Origin: Gammaproteobacteria bacterium
GTDB taxonomy: Bacteria; Pseudomonadota; Gammaproteobacteria; Eutrophobiales; Eutrophobiaceae
Reading direction: 5' to 3'
DNA: 64,000 bases
Assembly (NCBI GenBank): GCA_004297165.1
Contig: SCUJ01000007.1
Span: 31,959 to 95,958, forward strand
This document shows positions 56,657-64,000 of the stretch, one piece after another. A program made the translations under genes and the position numbers. Under the pieces are notes generated by a model. It ran no database searches. It saw only the letters and a program-made list of their open reading frames with translations, and was not told the origin of the DNA. The first letter of the stretch is position 1, and the number at the start of each line of letters is the position of its first letter.

Positions 56657-58219
56657 TCAGGCCCGCAATCGAAAGCGCTGGATCTTGCCGGTCGCGGTCT
56701 TAGGCAGGGCGGGAACGAAATCGATCCAGCGCGGGTATTTATGCGGTGCGATTCGGTGCTTGACGAAGTCCTGGATGGAGGCAACCAGCGCTTCGTCGGC
56801 GCTGAATCCCGGCTTCAGAACCACATAGGCGCGGGGTTTTACGAGCCCGTTTTCATCCTGGGCGCCGACCACGGCGGCCTCCTGAATGGCCGGGAACTGC
56901 ACGAGGGCTGCCTCCACCTCGAACGGGGAGACCCATTGTCCGCTTACCTTCAACATGTCATCCGCGCGACCGTAATAATGGTAATAACCTTGGGCGTCCC
57001 TCGTGTACTTGTCGCCGGTCCAGGTCCAGCCGTCCCTGAATACCTGAACGGATTTTTCCGGCTGCTGCCAATACCCCGTCGCCGAACTATTTCCCTGGAC
57101 GACCAGTTCCCCGATCTCGCCCGTGCCCGCATCGGCGCCAGTCTCGTCGATCAATCGCACACTGTACCCTGGGACCGGTCTGCCGGATGTGCCATAGACG
57201 ACTTCCGCCGGACTATTACTGAGGAAGATGTGCAGCATCTCGGTGGAACCCAGTCCGTCGAGCACGGGCACGCCGAAGGTCGTTTCGCACGCGCGGCCGA
57301 TTGCCTCGGGCAGGGCCTCACCGGCCGAGATGCAGGCGCGCAGGCCCCGATCCCTGAGGTTCCACCGGCCGGGGCCCGCGGGATCCGCGAGGATCGCCGC
57401 ATAGAGGCTTGGGACGCCGAAGAAAAGAGTTGGACGCTGACCTTCGATTACCCGCAATACATGCTCCGGCGTCGGCCGCTCCGCCATGAGTATGGCCGTG
57501 CCGCCGACGGAGAAGGGAAAGGTCATGCCGTTGCCGAGGCCATAGGCGAAGAAGAGTTTGGCGGCGGAGAAGCATCTGTCTTCCGGGCCGATCCCCAGGA
57601 TCCCCCTTGCGTAACAGATCGCGGTGTACATGAGGCTCGAGTGCTTGTGCATGGCGCCCTTGGGCCGGCCTGTCGAGCCTGAGGTATATAACCAGAATGC
57701 GATATCATCGGGTCGTGCAGTCGCCGCATTCAGATGAGGTGATGCCTGCGGCAACAGGTCACTCAACAGCGGGTAATCCTGTTTCCGCTCGCCGGAGATG
57801 ACGATTGTTCTTAAGGTGTTTACCTGGTTTATGACGGGCTGCAATTTCTCCAGCAGCGCGTCGCTGATCACGACGCCGCTGGCCGCGCTGTCTTCGAGGA
57901 TATAGATATAGTCCTGCTCAGAGAGGAGTGTATTCAGCGGGATGGGTATGAATCCGGCCTTCAGCGCGCCCCAGAAGACCGTGGGAAAATCGATGCCATC
58001 GAGCAGCAGCATGGCGATTCGCTCGCCCGGCCGCAGACCGCAATCGCGGAGCAGATTGCCGCAGCGGTTGACCCGTTCCGCCAACTCCCCGTAGCTGTAG
58101 CTGCCCTGATCGTCGATCACCGCGATCCTGCCGGCGCTGCCATCCGCCAGATGCCGGTCGATGAAATCCGCTGCGGCGTTGTATTCCGCGGGAAAGGTCA
58201 ATACCGGTGGTTCGCCCAT
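56657..58219 (-). CDS. bclA: Benzoate-CoA ligase
   Basis: A 520-residue AMP-forming ligase. FWLYTSGSTGRPKGAMHKHSS is motif A3 and DGLGSTEMLHIFLSN is the A5 motif typical of benzoate- and hydroxybenzoate-CoA ligases. DGWTWTGDKYTRDAQGYYHYYGRADDMLKVSGQWVSPFEVE contains A7-A8. KTATGKIQRFRLR holds the catalytic lysine. Activation of benzoate to benzoyl-CoA is the first step of the box pathway, and boxB and boxC lie immediately upstream on the same strand, 15 bp away. Confidence 0.9.
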   Translation of the reverse strand: MGEPPVLTFPAEYNAAADFIDRHLADGSAGRIAVIDDQGSYSYGELAERVNRCGNLLRDCGLRPGERIAMLLLDGIDFPTVFWGALKAGFIPIPLNTLLSEQDYIYILEDSAASGVVISDALLEKLQPVINQVNTLRTIVISGERKQDYPLLSDLLPQASPHLNAATARPDDIAFWLYTSGSTGRPKGAMHKHSSLMYTAICYARGILGIGPEDRCFSAAKLFFAYGLGNGMTFPFSVGGTAILMAERPTPEHVLRVIEGQRPTLFFGVPSLYAAILADPAGPGRWNLRDRGLRACISAGEALPEAIGRACETTFGVPVLDGLGSTEMLHIFLSNSPAEVVYGTSGRPVPGYSVRLIDETGADAGTGEIGELVVQGNSSATGYWQQPEKSVQVFRDGWTWTGDKYTRDAQGYYHYYGRADDMLKVSGQWVSPFEVEAALVQFPAIQEAAVVGAQDENGLVKPRAYVVLKPGFSADEALVASIQDFVKHRIAPHKYPRWIDFVPALPKTATGKIQRFRLRA

Positions 58220-58234
58220 CGCGGTCGCTTCGTT

Positions 58235-59698
58235 TTATTCTCCTCCGGCTTTATATATCTTCACGTATTCATAGTCCACCGGCTGGCCGTTGATACCGGC
58301 CTTTGGCGGCGCGATCCAGCTCGCGAATTCGCCGGGGGCGAGGGGCTTTTCCTCCATGAGCGAGAGCAGATATTCCAGATCCTCGGACGTTGGCAACCAG
58401 TTATTCGTTGGTGAGGAAAAATCGTCTTCGGTCAGCACTACACCGACGGGGCTAGCGTGAATGTTTGCGAATTCACCGACCCGGCGATTGAAGGCTCGAT
58501 GGGGCAGTTTCAGTTCGAAGGCGATGCCGTACGACTGAATGGCGCGGTTCCAGGTCGCCACCAGTTGTTCGCAATCCGCGATATAGTCGTCCGCAAGCCG
58601 TGCGTTGATCGCGCTCAACGCCGGTTCATCCACGGTGACCAATTTGCCGTCCCGGAATTTCAACACCGGATAGACGGCATCGAGCAACTGGTGATCGTCA
58701 TCGATGGCATGTTCGCGAAAGCGTCCCTTTAGCCCGGCGTTGAAGGCGTTCGCCGCATTGGTGGAGACCTCCGCGCCGAAGAGATCCAGGGTGACGGAGA
58801 GATGAAAATTTATCTTTTTCTGGATCGTCGGCAGATCGATGACGCGATGTTTGCGGCAACCGGCGGCATCCCCTGGCGCGAGACCAAACTCCTTGATTAT
58901 CTCGCAGGTGCGCCGGATCACGCGCTCGATCCCGGTGCGCCCGACGAACATATGATGCCCTTCCTCCGTCAACATGAAGCGGCAGGTGCGCGAGAGTGGA
59001 TCGAAACCCGATTGCGCGAGCGATTCCAGTTGCATCTTGCCGTCACGATCGGTGAAGGAGGTGAACATGAAGAACGACAGCCAGTCCGGGGTCTTCTCGT
59101 TAAAGGCGCCGAGGATGCGCGGTTTATCCAAGTCGCCGGAGCGGCGTTGCAGCAGTTGCTCCGCCTCTTCGCGACCGTCCCGCCCGAAGTACTTGTGCAG
59201 CAGATAGACCATCGCCCAGAGATGGCGGCCTTCCTCGACATTGACCTGATACAGATTGCGGAGATCCAGCAGGGATGGCGCGGTGCGGCCGAGGAATCGC
59301 TGCTGCTCCACGGAGGCAGGTTCCGTATCGCCCTGGATGACGATGAGCCGGCGCAGCATGGCCCGGTATTCCCCCGGCACTTCCTGCCAGACGGGCTCGC
59401 CCTTGTGCCGGCCGAAACCGATGACGCGGCCTTCCTCCTTGGGCGCGAGCAGGATGCCCCAGCGGTATTCCGGCATCTTTACATAGCCGAATTTGGCCCA
59501 GCCATCCGGGTCCACGCTGATCGCGGTGCGCAGATAGACCTCGCGTGCCGCGCTGTCCACCGGGCCCATCTCCTTCCACCATTCAAGGTAATTGGGGAGC
59601 CAGCGTTCCAGTGCCCGCTGCAGGGCGCGGTCCGAAGTCAACTGGACGTTGTTGGGGATCTTGGTGTCGTAATCGACAGTTCCAACGCCTTCATTCAT
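58235..59698 (-). CDS. boxB: Benzoyl-CoA 2,3-epoxidase, oxygenase subunit BoxB
   Basis: A 487-residue diiron oxygenase. Characteristic BoxB segments include VDYDTKIPNNVQLTSDRALQRALERW near the start, LRNLYQVNVEEGRHLWAMVYLLHKYFG with a helix-bundle Glu/His, FFMFTSFTDRDGKMQLESLAQSGFDPL and RFMLTEEGHHMFVGRTGIERV. It epoxidises benzoyl-CoA using electrons from the reductase BoxA, which is not encoded here. It lies 2 bp after boxC. Confidence 0.92.
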   Translation of the reverse strand: MNEGVGTVDYDTKIPNNVQLTSDRALQRALERWLPNYLEWWKEMGPVDSAAREVYLRTAISVDPDGWAKFGYVKMPEYRWGILLAPKEEGRVIGFGRHKGEPVWQEVPGEYRAMLRRLIVIQGDTEPASVEQQRFLGRTAPSLLDLRNLYQVNVEEGRHLWAMVYLLHKYFGRDGREEAEQLLQRRSGDLDKPRILGAFNEKTPDWLSFFMFTSFTDRDGKMQLESLAQSGFDPLSRTCRFMLTEEGHHMFVGRTGIERVIRRTCEIIKEFGLAPGDAAGCRKHRVIDLPTIQKKINFHLSVTLDLFGAEVSTNAANAFNAGLKGRFREHAIDDDHQLLDAVYPVLKFRDGKLVTVDEPALSAINARLADDYIADCEQLVATWNRAIQSYGIAFELKLPHRAFNRRVGEFANIHASPVGVVLTEDDFSSPTNNWLPTSEDLEYLLSLMEEKPLAPGEFASWIAPPKAGINGQPVDYEYVKIYKAGGE

Positions 59699-59700
59699 GC

Positions 59701-61368
59701 TTACACCCTCTCCCGGTCATACACGGGTTGTTGGCCCGTGCCGTAAAGTTTCAACGCGCCTTTTTCCCCCACGGCGTTGGGCCGCTGGAAGATCCAGTTC
59801 TGCCAGGCCGTGAGGCGGCCGAAGATCTTGGTCTCCAGCGTTTCCGGACCGGGGAAGCGCAGATTGGCCTCCATCCCGGTGCAGGCGTCGGGGGAAAAAC
59901 TGCGGCGCTCCTCCAGCAGCAGCCGGATCTCGTCCTCCCAGTCGATATCATCCAGCGCCGCCGTGATGAGGCCGGCCGCATCCGCCTGTTCTGCGTTCAA
60001 TGGCTGATCGATCAGGGTCGCTGCCTTAACCAGGGTTTCCGGCTCGCCCAGAAAACGGGTTTGCAGGCGGGTCAGTCCGTTCGACATGGGATAAGGGCCG
60101 AAATTGCCGGCGCTGAGTATAAGCGTTGCCTCCGGTCGTGGGTCATCCTGAAAGTTGCCGGCAAGCATGTAGCTGCGATCCATCGCGAACAGGACCTCCG
60201 CCAGAAAGCCAGCAAAGCAACTGCCTGGCTCGATGAGGGCGAACAATGTGCGGGAGGTTAGATCGAGGCGTTTCAACACGCGCTTCCAGTAGAGCCGCGT
60301 CTCGCGCACGAACCAGTCGTCTGCAGCACTGTTCATGAAGTGGTCATGGCTCATTGCGAGGGATGAGTCGCCGGAGGATTTGAAGATGAGTGTCCCGATC
60401 GCGGGTTCATTGAAGCGCAGATGCAGGATGGCGTCATCCAGTTCCCGCGCGAGAGCGAGGACATACCAGTTCGCGCCCTGCGCTTCGGCATCCTTCGCGC
60501 TGGCGGGCGCCGCGTCAGCGGGGCCTTGGATGTTCAACACGGCATGCTGTTCGGTGCGATTTATACGGATCTCGAGATGCGGATAATGGATCTCGTCAGC
60601 AGTTATGGTTCGTTGCAACGGGGTCAGGGAGATCCCTTTGGCATCCACAGGTCGATCGGACAGGGCCGCGAGTTCCAGGGCCTTTTCCTCCACCCTGGGC
60701 TTGAAGCGGGAGGAGGGAACAACCTCATCGACCAGCCGCCATTCCACGGCGCGTTTGCCCTTGATGCCTTCCTCGACCGCGCAGAAGATGTCGGCGCGAT
60801 CCCGCCGCACCTTGCGTTTGTCGACCACGCGGGTGAGCCCGCCGGTGCCGGGCAGCACCGCGAGCAGCGGGACCTCCGGCAGCGCGACGGCGGCATTGCC
60901 GTCGTCGATCAGGATCAGGTAGTCCGTGGCGAGCGCGAGTTCATAACCACCGCCGGCGGCCGTGCCATTGATGGCGCAGAGGTAGCGTTGCCCCGAGAAT
61001 TCGCTGGCGTCTTCGATGGAATTTCGCGTCTCGTTGGTGAACTTGCAGAAATTCACCTTGTGCCCGTGGCCGGCGACACCCAGCATGCGGATATTGGCCC
61101 CGGCGCAGAACATGTTGCCCTTTGCTGAGCTGAGGATCACGGCGCGCACCTCGGGATGCTCGAAGCGCAGTCGTTGGATGGCGTCATTCAGTTCGATATC
61201 AACGCCGATGTCGTAGGAATTAAGCTTGAGTTCATAACCGCCGAAGACGCCGGCATTCTCGCGCACGTCCATTTTCAATTCAGCAATCGGCGGCCGGACC
61301 TCAAGTTTCCAGTGCCGATAGCGGGTTGGATCAGTCTGAAAATCCAGGGTCTTGGTCGTAGTGCTCAT
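59701..61368 (-). CDS. boxC: 2,3-epoxybenzoyl-CoA dihydrolase BoxC
   Basis: A 555-residue enoyl-CoA hydratase-like protein with two crotonase-related halves. ILSSAKGNMFCAGANIRMLG and LCAINGTAAGGGYELALATD form the oxyanion hole of the first. LIFKSSGDSSLAMSHDHF, TLFALIEPGSCFAGFLAEVLFAMD and ILSAGNFGPYPMSNGLTRL belong to the second. BoxC hydrolyses the epoxide and cleaves the ring to a dehydroadipyl-CoA semialdehyde and formate. It is first gene of the operon, downstream of a TGCA-N6-TGCA operator. Confidence 0.92.
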   Translation of the reverse strand: MSTTTKTLDFQTDPTRYRHWKLEVRPPIAELKMDVRENAGVFGGYELKLNSYDIGVDIELNDAIQRLRFEHPEVRAVILSSAKGNMFCAGANIRMLGVAGHGHKVNFCKFTNETRNSIEDASEFSGQRYLCAINGTAAGGGYELALATDYLILIDDGNAAVALPEVPLLAVLPGTGGLTRVVDKRKVRRDRADIFCAVEEGIKGKRAVEWRLVDEVVPSSRFKPRVEEKALELAALSDRPVDAKGISLTPLQRTITADEIHYPHLEIRINRTEQHAVLNIQGPADAAPASAKDAEAQGANWYVLALARELDDAILHLRFNEPAIGTLIFKSSGDSSLAMSHDHFMNSAADDWFVRETRLYWKRVLKRLDLTSRTLFALIEPGSCFAGFLAEVLFAMDRSYMLAGNFQDDPRPEATLILSAGNFGPYPMSNGLTRLQTRFLGEPETLVKAATLIDQPLNAEQADAAGLITAALDDIDWEDEIRLLLEERRSFSPDACTGMEANLRFPGPETLETKIFGRLTAWQNWIFQRPNAVGEKGALKLYGTGQQPVYDRERV

Positions 61369-61400
61369 GAGTTATCCGCAGTCCGGTTAAGGAAATATAA

Positions 61401-61461
61401 TGCATGTATCCGCAGGTAATCGTAGGATGATGCATTATATTGCATGAACCGCGGGAATCAA
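61401..61461 (-). promoter_or_regulatory. box operon promoter with BoxR/BzdR-type TGCA operators
   Basis: On the minus strand, TTGATT (61456-61461), a 16-bp spacer and TATAAT (61434-61439) form a sigma-70 promoter. TGCA-N6-TGCA at 61431-61444 covers the -10. TGCA-N6-CGCA at 61401-61414 is a near copy just after the predicted start. TGCA boxes with 6-bp spacing are the recognition pattern I remember for BzdR/BoxR repressors, which respond to benzoyl-CoA. No boxR gene is in the window. Confidence 0.65.
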
Positions 61462-61538
61462 ACTATTCGTTTCGATTGGCTTTACAGGGATTGATCGTAT
61501 TGGGATCAAGGGTCAGGTGGCGTACACTGACGGCCCGC

Positions 61539-61615
61539 GCTTCCGTAGCTCAATTGGATAGAGTATCGGGCTTCGAACCCGAGGGTTGCAGGTTCGAGCC
61601 CTGCCGGGAGCGCCA
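61539..61615 (+). tRNA. tRNA-Arg (anticodon TCG)
   Basis: Complete 77-nt cloverleaf with an encoded CCA: acceptor GCTTCCG/CGGGAGC, D arm GCTC/GAGT, anticodon stem TCGGG/CCCGA with loop CTTCGAA, T arm GCAGG/CCTGC with loop TTCGAGC, discriminator G. The anticodon reads CGA arginine codons. Confidence 0.93.
61575..61615 (+). other. Putative attachment site in the 3' half of tRNA-Arg
   Basis: An integrase gene ends 23 bp beyond the tRNA, and integrative elements of this kind recombine in tRNA 3' halves. The second copy of the repeat must lie beyond the right edge, so the exact core is unknown. Confidence 0.4.
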
Positions 61616-61638
61616 ATTTTAATAATAAAATCGGCAAG

Positions 61639-62676
61639 TTACTTTACTAGCTGCTTTTCATCACTGCTCTGGACTGTGCTGGATTGTGCTAATTTATCCA
61701 ATCGCCGGGCATAGACCGACAAATGATCCGAGGATAAATGCGCGTACCGCTGCACCATCTCCGGACCAGCCCAAGCCCCCAGCTCCTGCAATGCATACAA
61801 TGGGGTGCCCAGTTGGATATGCCAACTCGCCCAGGTGTGCCGCAAATCGTGCCACCGAAAGTTTCCAATCCCTGCCCGCTTTAACGCTTTTCGCCAGGCA
61901 TAATTGTTGGCCTTCGTCACCGGCTGGCCTTTGTACGTGAATACACGGGTATGATGCTTCCCCATCTGCCGCCGCAGGACTTCAATGGCTTCCCGGTTCA
62001 ACGGAACAGGGATCGCCTTGCCCGCTTTGGCTTGGTCCGCATGTACCCAGGCACAATGCCGGGAGAGATCGATTTGCGACCACTCCAGCCCAACCACATT
62101 CCCTTGCCGCAGCCCGGTTGCGAGGGTGAACCGCATCATCGCTCCAAGATGTTCCGGCAATTCCCGTAACAACCGATCCGCTTCTTCCCTGGATAGCCAA
62201 CGTACCCTGCGTTTCAACTCCGGAAGCAATCGTACGGCTGGAGCGCGATCCAACCATTCCCACTCCCGCTCCGCCCGACGTAGGATTGCCCGGAGTACTT
62301 GCAAAACCCGGTTGACAGTGGCGTTTGCTACCCCTTCATCGAGTTTTGCTTGAGTAACCGAGTCGAGTACGTCCCGTTTAATCTCATCGAGATATTTTCC
62401 ATACAAGTGAGGGTGTAGCCATCGCAAGATGGAAACAAAATCGACGAGAGAGGCCTTTTCTCTCGTTTTTTCCGTGAGCCAGCGTTCAACTGCCGTTTCC
62501 CACCGGTAGCGGGGTTTTTCCCCCAGCTTGCGCCAGCGCCAGGAATCCGCCTTTAACTGGTCGTGGAATTCCTGCGCTTGCTGCTTATCGGTAGTTTGAG
62601 CAGATTTTCGTATCTGCCGGCCATCCGGACTGGTGAAACGGACCCACCAGATTGCACCGCGTTTGTAGAGTGCCAT
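61639..62676 (-). CDS. int: Tyrosine-type site-specific integrase
   Basis: A 345-residue tyrosine recombinase. The N-terminal arm-binding part begins MALYKRGAIWWVRFTSPDG, followed by a SAM-like core-binding domain (about residues 55-155). Catalytic residues appear in TGLRQGNVVGLEW (first Arg), HDLRHTWASW (His-x-x-Arg), and QRYAHLS (nucleophile Tyr). It reads toward tRNA-Arg at one end of an integrated element that continues to the right. Its start lies inside the excisionase-like gene, an overlap of 124 bp that is common in this class of element. Confidence 0.92.
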   Translation of the reverse strand: MALYKRGAIWWVRFTSPDGRQIRKSAQTTDKQQAQEFHDQLKADSWRWRKLGEKPRYRWETAVERWLTEKTREKASLVDFVSILRWLHPHLYGKYLDEIKRDVLDSVTQAKLDEGVANATVNRVLQVLRAILRRAEREWEWLDRAPAVRLLPELKRRVRWLSREEADRLLRELPEHLGAMMRFTLATGLRQGNVVGLEWSQIDLSRHCAWVHADQAKAGKAIPVPLNREAIEVLRRQMGKHHTRVFTYKGQPVTKANNYAWRKALKRAGIGNFRWHDLRHTWASWHIQLGTPLYALQELGAWAGPEMVQRYAHLSSDHLSVYARRLDKLAQSSTVQSSDEKQLVK

Positions 62677-62900
62677 AACGTTACCTCCGTCTGTGCACAG
62701 CTACTTGACAGCGCTTGCCCAGGGACAGGATAGAGCGAACGCAGGTATTCAACAAGATCGCTTTCCAGATAGACCCAGCATTTACCTGGTTTGGCCGCCC
62801 GGATGCAGCCCTGTTTCGTCTTGCGTCGCAGAACTTCCGGGGAAAGACGGAGGAAGTGGGCGGCTTCCAGCAGATCCAGCGTCCGTTCATTACTCGCCAT
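62553..62900 (-). CDS. Excisionase-like helix-turn-helix protein
   Basis: A 115-residue protein. Residues 7-60 (TLDLLEAAHFLRLSPEVLRRKTKQG..., then CWVYLESDLVEYLRSLY) form a MerR/excisionase-type winged HTH. The C-terminal half, with HSTNAVQSGGSVS and a final LPISSKRRNSTTS, resembles tails of excisionase-like proteins encoded next to integrases, which supports its being real despite overlapping int by 124 bp. It probably controls integration and excision. Confidence 0.7.
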   Translation of the reverse strand: MASNERTLDLLEAAHFLRLSPEVLRRKTKQGCIRAAKPGKCWVYLESDLVEYLRSLYPVPGQALSSSCAQTEVTLWHSTNAVQSGGSVSPVRMAGRYENLLKLPISSKRRNSTTS

Positions 62901-64000
62901 CCTTCAGCTTCCTGTATTCACGGGCGACCGCATCTGCCAGTTTCATATTTCGCTTTTCGGCGACGCCGGGATAAGGCCGATTGAATTGCTTGGCCTTGAG
63001 TGCCGCCTTTTCCCGGAGATAGGCCCCGAAATCCGCCCCGGTAAAATGACTGCGGGCATTGTGATACGCCTTGGCCCGATCATAATAATGATCGAAGGCC
63101 ACCAAGGGATCGGTGATCCCTTCCCGTGCCATGAAGGAGGTGATCGCGCCCAGGCCATTCTCGAACAGATAGCGATCGGTGGGATCGCTGGTGGAGCGCA
63201 CTGGAATCGAGACCCCCGGCAGACTGTCCGGCCAGTGAGCATCAGCCAGAGCCACCCAGACCGGATGCAGGGGCCAGCGGGTTTGTGTGGTATCGGTTGG
63301 GCTGGGGATAGTGAGCCGTAGCCAATCCAGAGCGGCATAACGCCAGAGAGGCCCCAGTTTTAACAGCAAGGCGGGGACCGTGGGTGCCTGATGTTCGACC
63401 AGGATGCGCCGCATGAATTGGAACTCCAGGCGATAGACGGTTTCGCCCTCCTGCCAGCCGTGTTTGCGCCAATCCTCTTCCAGATACGCCTTGCCGCTTT
63501 CTTGGATCTCAACCGTTTTGTCATAGAGTCGGGCCGAGAGATCCCCGCCCAAGCCGATAGAAAACCCGGTGAAGGCCCGTTGCATGGTATGGGTGCTGAT
63601 CCGCTTGGCGCGCGACACGAACGCGCCGGGCTGGATCTGATCCAAAGGAGCCGGCGAGATGAAGTCCACATAGAGATCAGCCCGGCTGATCTGGGGTTCA
63701 CCCTCCAAGGTCCCCAAGCCGACGATCAACTGCCCCAGTTCGGCGACTACCGGGAGGATACCCCGACCATAGAGCCACTGACTTGATATCTGGACATAGG
63801 CCAACGGCAACTTGCGGGAGCGGGAACTGGCCAACTGAATACGATAGGCGTGATCCCGGAGGGTATACGGATAATAGCCAGAACCTTTCCCCAGGACCTC
63901 GAACTGGTGTTCTCCGACGGGGTAGGAGGCCAGGGCCTGTTCCAGGGGATTCTCGGATTGCGCCAGCTCTTTGAGGATCTTGAGCTTCGTTTCCTCCGTG
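62890..64000 (-). CDS. Replication-initiation-like protein of the integrated element (cut by right edge)
   Basis: The frame is open from the right edge to its stop at 62890, so at least 370 residues are present and the start lies outside; an internal TTG at 63834 is not needed. GSGYYPYTLRDHAYRIQLA, LPLAYVQISSQWLYG and ISRADLYVDF resemble rolling-circle type replication initiators (Rep_trans / phage replication initiation factor). ARLYDKTVEIQESGK and YRLEFQFMRRIL fit the same fold. It overlaps the excisionase-like gene by 11 bp, giving a rep-xis-int cassette. The exact family is not certain. Confidence 0.5.
   Translation of the reverse strand, partial: TEETKLKILKELAQSENPLEQALASYPVGEHQFEVLGKGSGYYPYTLRDHAYRIQLASSRSRKLPLAYVQISSQWLYGRGILPVVAELGQLIVGLGTLEGEPQISRADLYVDFISPAPLDQIQPGAFVSRAKRISTHTMQRAFTGFSIGLGGDLSARLYDKTVEIQESGKAYLEEDWRKHGWQEGETVYRLEFQFMRRILVEHQAPTVPALLLKLGPLWRYAALDWLRLTIPSPTDTTQTRWPLHPVWVALADAHWPDSLPGVSIPVRSTSDPTDRYLFENGLGAITSFMAREGITDPLVAFDHYYDRAKAYHNARSHFTGADFGAYLREKAALKAKQFNRPYPGVAEKRNMKLADAVAREYRKLKDGE

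Overview
The window looks like a chromosome segment from a GC-rich gammaproteobacterium, probably uncultured. The core gene order supports this: ispB / rplU-rpmA-obgE-proB, then rpsT / murJ-ribF-ileS-lspA-ispH. Between and around these housekeeping blocks lie aromatic-catabolism genes, a defence island and the edge of an integrated element.

Layout. 1-2.8 kb: a partial methyltransferase and a rimK + AstE-like pair. 2.9-12.2 kb: lower protocatechuate 4,5-cleavage / gallate pathway (galD/ligU-type tautomerase, ligI, ligK, ligJ, a DUF1932-type dehydrogenase, ligC), interrupted by four genes for small exported proteins that form two duplicated families, plus an aldo/keto reductase. The ring-cleaving dioxygenase is not in the window. 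12.3-19.5 kb: an exported sulfatase, an exported UGSC-family selenoprotein with an in-frame UGA (Sec123) and a good bacterial SECIS hairpin, a two-domain NTF2-like exported protein, an AAA/DUF4143 ATPase and a CapA-like protein.

19.8-32.3 kb: a tightly overlapping defence operon. It encodes a 5-methylcytosine methyltransferase with a C-terminal extension, two unrecognised proteins, a NERD-nuclease/UvrD-like helicase, DrmA, DrmB and a Vsr endonuclease. DrmA and DrmB are the DISARM core, but no drmC phospholipase-D gene is present; the NERD helicase and Vsr are extra. This is the best candidate for an undescribed system variant.

32.6-44.1 kb: tRNA-Pro and housekeeping genes. 44.1-50.5 kb: a glutaredoxin-like protein, a LysR regulator, leuCD, a citramalate-synthase-like enzyme and leuB. 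50.6-51.4 kb: a PEP-CTERM protein gene behind a near-consensus sigma-54 promoter. 52.5-56.0 kb: acyl-CoA dehydrogenase, acyl-CoA ligase and a PaaY-like hexapeptide protein. 56.0-61.4 kb: an aerobic benzoyl-CoA (box) operon (boxC, boxB, benzoate-CoA ligase, DUF2064 protein) whose promoter -10 is covered by a TGCA-N6-TGCA operator; boxA is absent here. 61.5-64 kb: tRNA-Arg followed by a tyrosine integrase, an excisionase-like gene and a replication-protein-like gene running off the right edge, i.e. the boundary of an integrated element.

All calls come from reading motifs and context; no database search was run.
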